DNA of 6,580 nt from an uncultured Rikenella sp. (GTDB lineage: Bacteria; Bacteroidota; Bacteroidia; Bacteroidales; Rikenellaceae): the NCBI RefSeq assembly GCF_910579375.1, contig NZ_CAJTUJ010000111.1, positions 1-6,580 of the forward strand, read 5' to 3'. A program made the position numbers and the translations under genes. Shown one piece after another: positions 6,397-6,580 of this stretch (positions within the stretch are counted from its first letter, which is position 1; every line of letters begins with the position of its first letter). The notes under the pieces are model-generated. The model did no database searches, was not told the origin of the DNA, and saw only the letters and a list, made by a program, of their open reading frames with translations.

Positions 6397-6521
6397 TTGG
6401 GCTGTGCTTTGGGCTGTGTCTGTTCTTCGGGCGCGAAAATCGGCCACGATTTTCGCACCGCGCTGGGCTGAGATTTGGGCGGTGAGTTGGGTCTTGCTTT
6501 TGGCCGGGCTTTGGGTCGAGC
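6397..6521. repeat. Degenerate 11-13-base tandem repeat with inserted hairpin
   Basis: Variants of TTTGGGCTGTGC occur at 6397-6407, 6408-6420, 6463-6473, 6474-6486, 6487-6497, 6498-6509 and 6510-6521. Between the second and third units sits a perfect 10-bp hairpin, GCGAAAATCG (6433-6442)/CGATTTTCGC (6447-6456), loop GCCA. The spacing is not a fixed multiple of three, so a coding repeat is unlikely. Confidence 0.5.
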
Positions 6522-6525
6522 TTCT

Positions 6526-6574
6526 GCGGCTCTTTGAGCCGCGCAGTTCGCCGCCACCCCGCGCGGCGGACTGC
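6526..6574. repeat. Two adjacent GC-rich hairpins
   Basis: GCGGCTC-TTT-GAGCCGC (6526-6542) is a perfect 7-bp hairpin and matches 4785-4801 at 16 of 17 bases. It is followed without a gap by GCAGTTCGCCGC (6543-6554)/GCGGCGGACTGC (6563-6574), a 12-bp stem with one T-G wobble and an 8-base loop. No T run follows within the window. Confidence 0.6.
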
Positions 6575-6580
6575 AACTCG

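Larger units (their letters stand above)
5836..6580. repeat. 745-base non-coding, repeat-dense region
   Basis: No gene is credible here: the plus strand has no long frame, and the minus-strand frames are low-complexity readings (Pro/Lys/Arg/Gln-rich) across a degenerate repeat. From left to right it holds a promoter-like box (5868-5875), the two-hairpin element (5963-6027), and a long hairpin (6070-6114). These are followed by an 8-bp hairpin AGCGATAC-GTA-GTATCGCT (6151-6169), a 78-base inverted repeat (6265-6342), and a degenerate 11-13-base tandem repeat with an internal hairpin (6397-6521). Two adjacent hairpins (6526-6542 and 6543-6574) close the region. It runs into the window edge. Confidence 0.6.

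Noticed and set aside
6397..6521. CRISPR array
   Set aside because: The repeats are only 11-13 bases, degenerate and directly adjacent with no spacers, and there are no cas genes nearby.
6075..6557. 160-codon minus-strand frame with ARPK/AQPN-like repeats
   Set aside because: It reads straight through inverted repeats and a tandem repeat whose unit is not a multiple of three; the repetition in the protein reflects the DNA repeat.
5836..6580. tRNA, tmRNA, RNase P or SRP RNA gene
   Set aside because: No T-loop GGTTCRA pattern, acceptor pairing or the conserved signature sequences of these RNAs was seen on either strand.

Overview
The window looks like a chromosomal segment from a GC-rich member of the Bacteroidales. 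The evidence is: promoter-like TAnnTTTG boxes upstream of several genes; no clear Shine-Dalgarno sequences; a lipoprotein built from fibronectin-III-like repeats that end in 'Y-x-RAY...G...YG'; a RecQ with the domain layout common in Bacteroidetes; and a fragment of a FISUMP (Fibrobacter succinogenes major paralogous) domain. An Alistipes/Rikenellaceae-type genome would fit the GC richness, but that assignment is inference.

Layout: 1-203 is non-coding and carries a two-hairpin repeat. rpe (ribulose-phosphate 3-epimerase) runs leftwards from 854 to 204. An 88-bp divergent intergenic region separates it from a rightward pair: a lipoprotein with five fibronectin-III-like repeats (943-2646) and recQ (2636-4576). 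The pair overlaps by 11 bp, or is 7 bp apart if the alternative recQ start is used. The stretch 4577-5127 holds a structured repeat region, then a 5'-truncated FISUMP-domain fragment on the minus strand, then the pssA promoter. pssA (CDP-diacylglycerol-serine O-phosphatidyltransferase, 5128-5835) follows. The last 745 bases (5836-6580) contain no believable gene but are dense in inverted repeats, a degenerate short tandem repeat and one promoter-like box with no gene behind it.

Functionally the genes are mostly unrelated housekeeping: pentose-phosphate metabolism (rpe), DNA repair and recombination (recQ) and phospholipid synthesis (pssA). The lipoprotein is of unknown function and probably sits in the outer membrane. 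Lipoprotein and recQ are likely co-transcribed, but nothing shows a functional link.

The unusual material is between the genes. Two long non-coding regions (4577-4870 and 5880-6580) share four short blocks in the same order and orientation, as if both derive from one interspersed element that grew or shrank. A two-hairpin element occurs at both ends of the window, and its stem carries a compensatory base-pair change. I see no CRISPR array, tRNA, rRNA, transposase or defence system.
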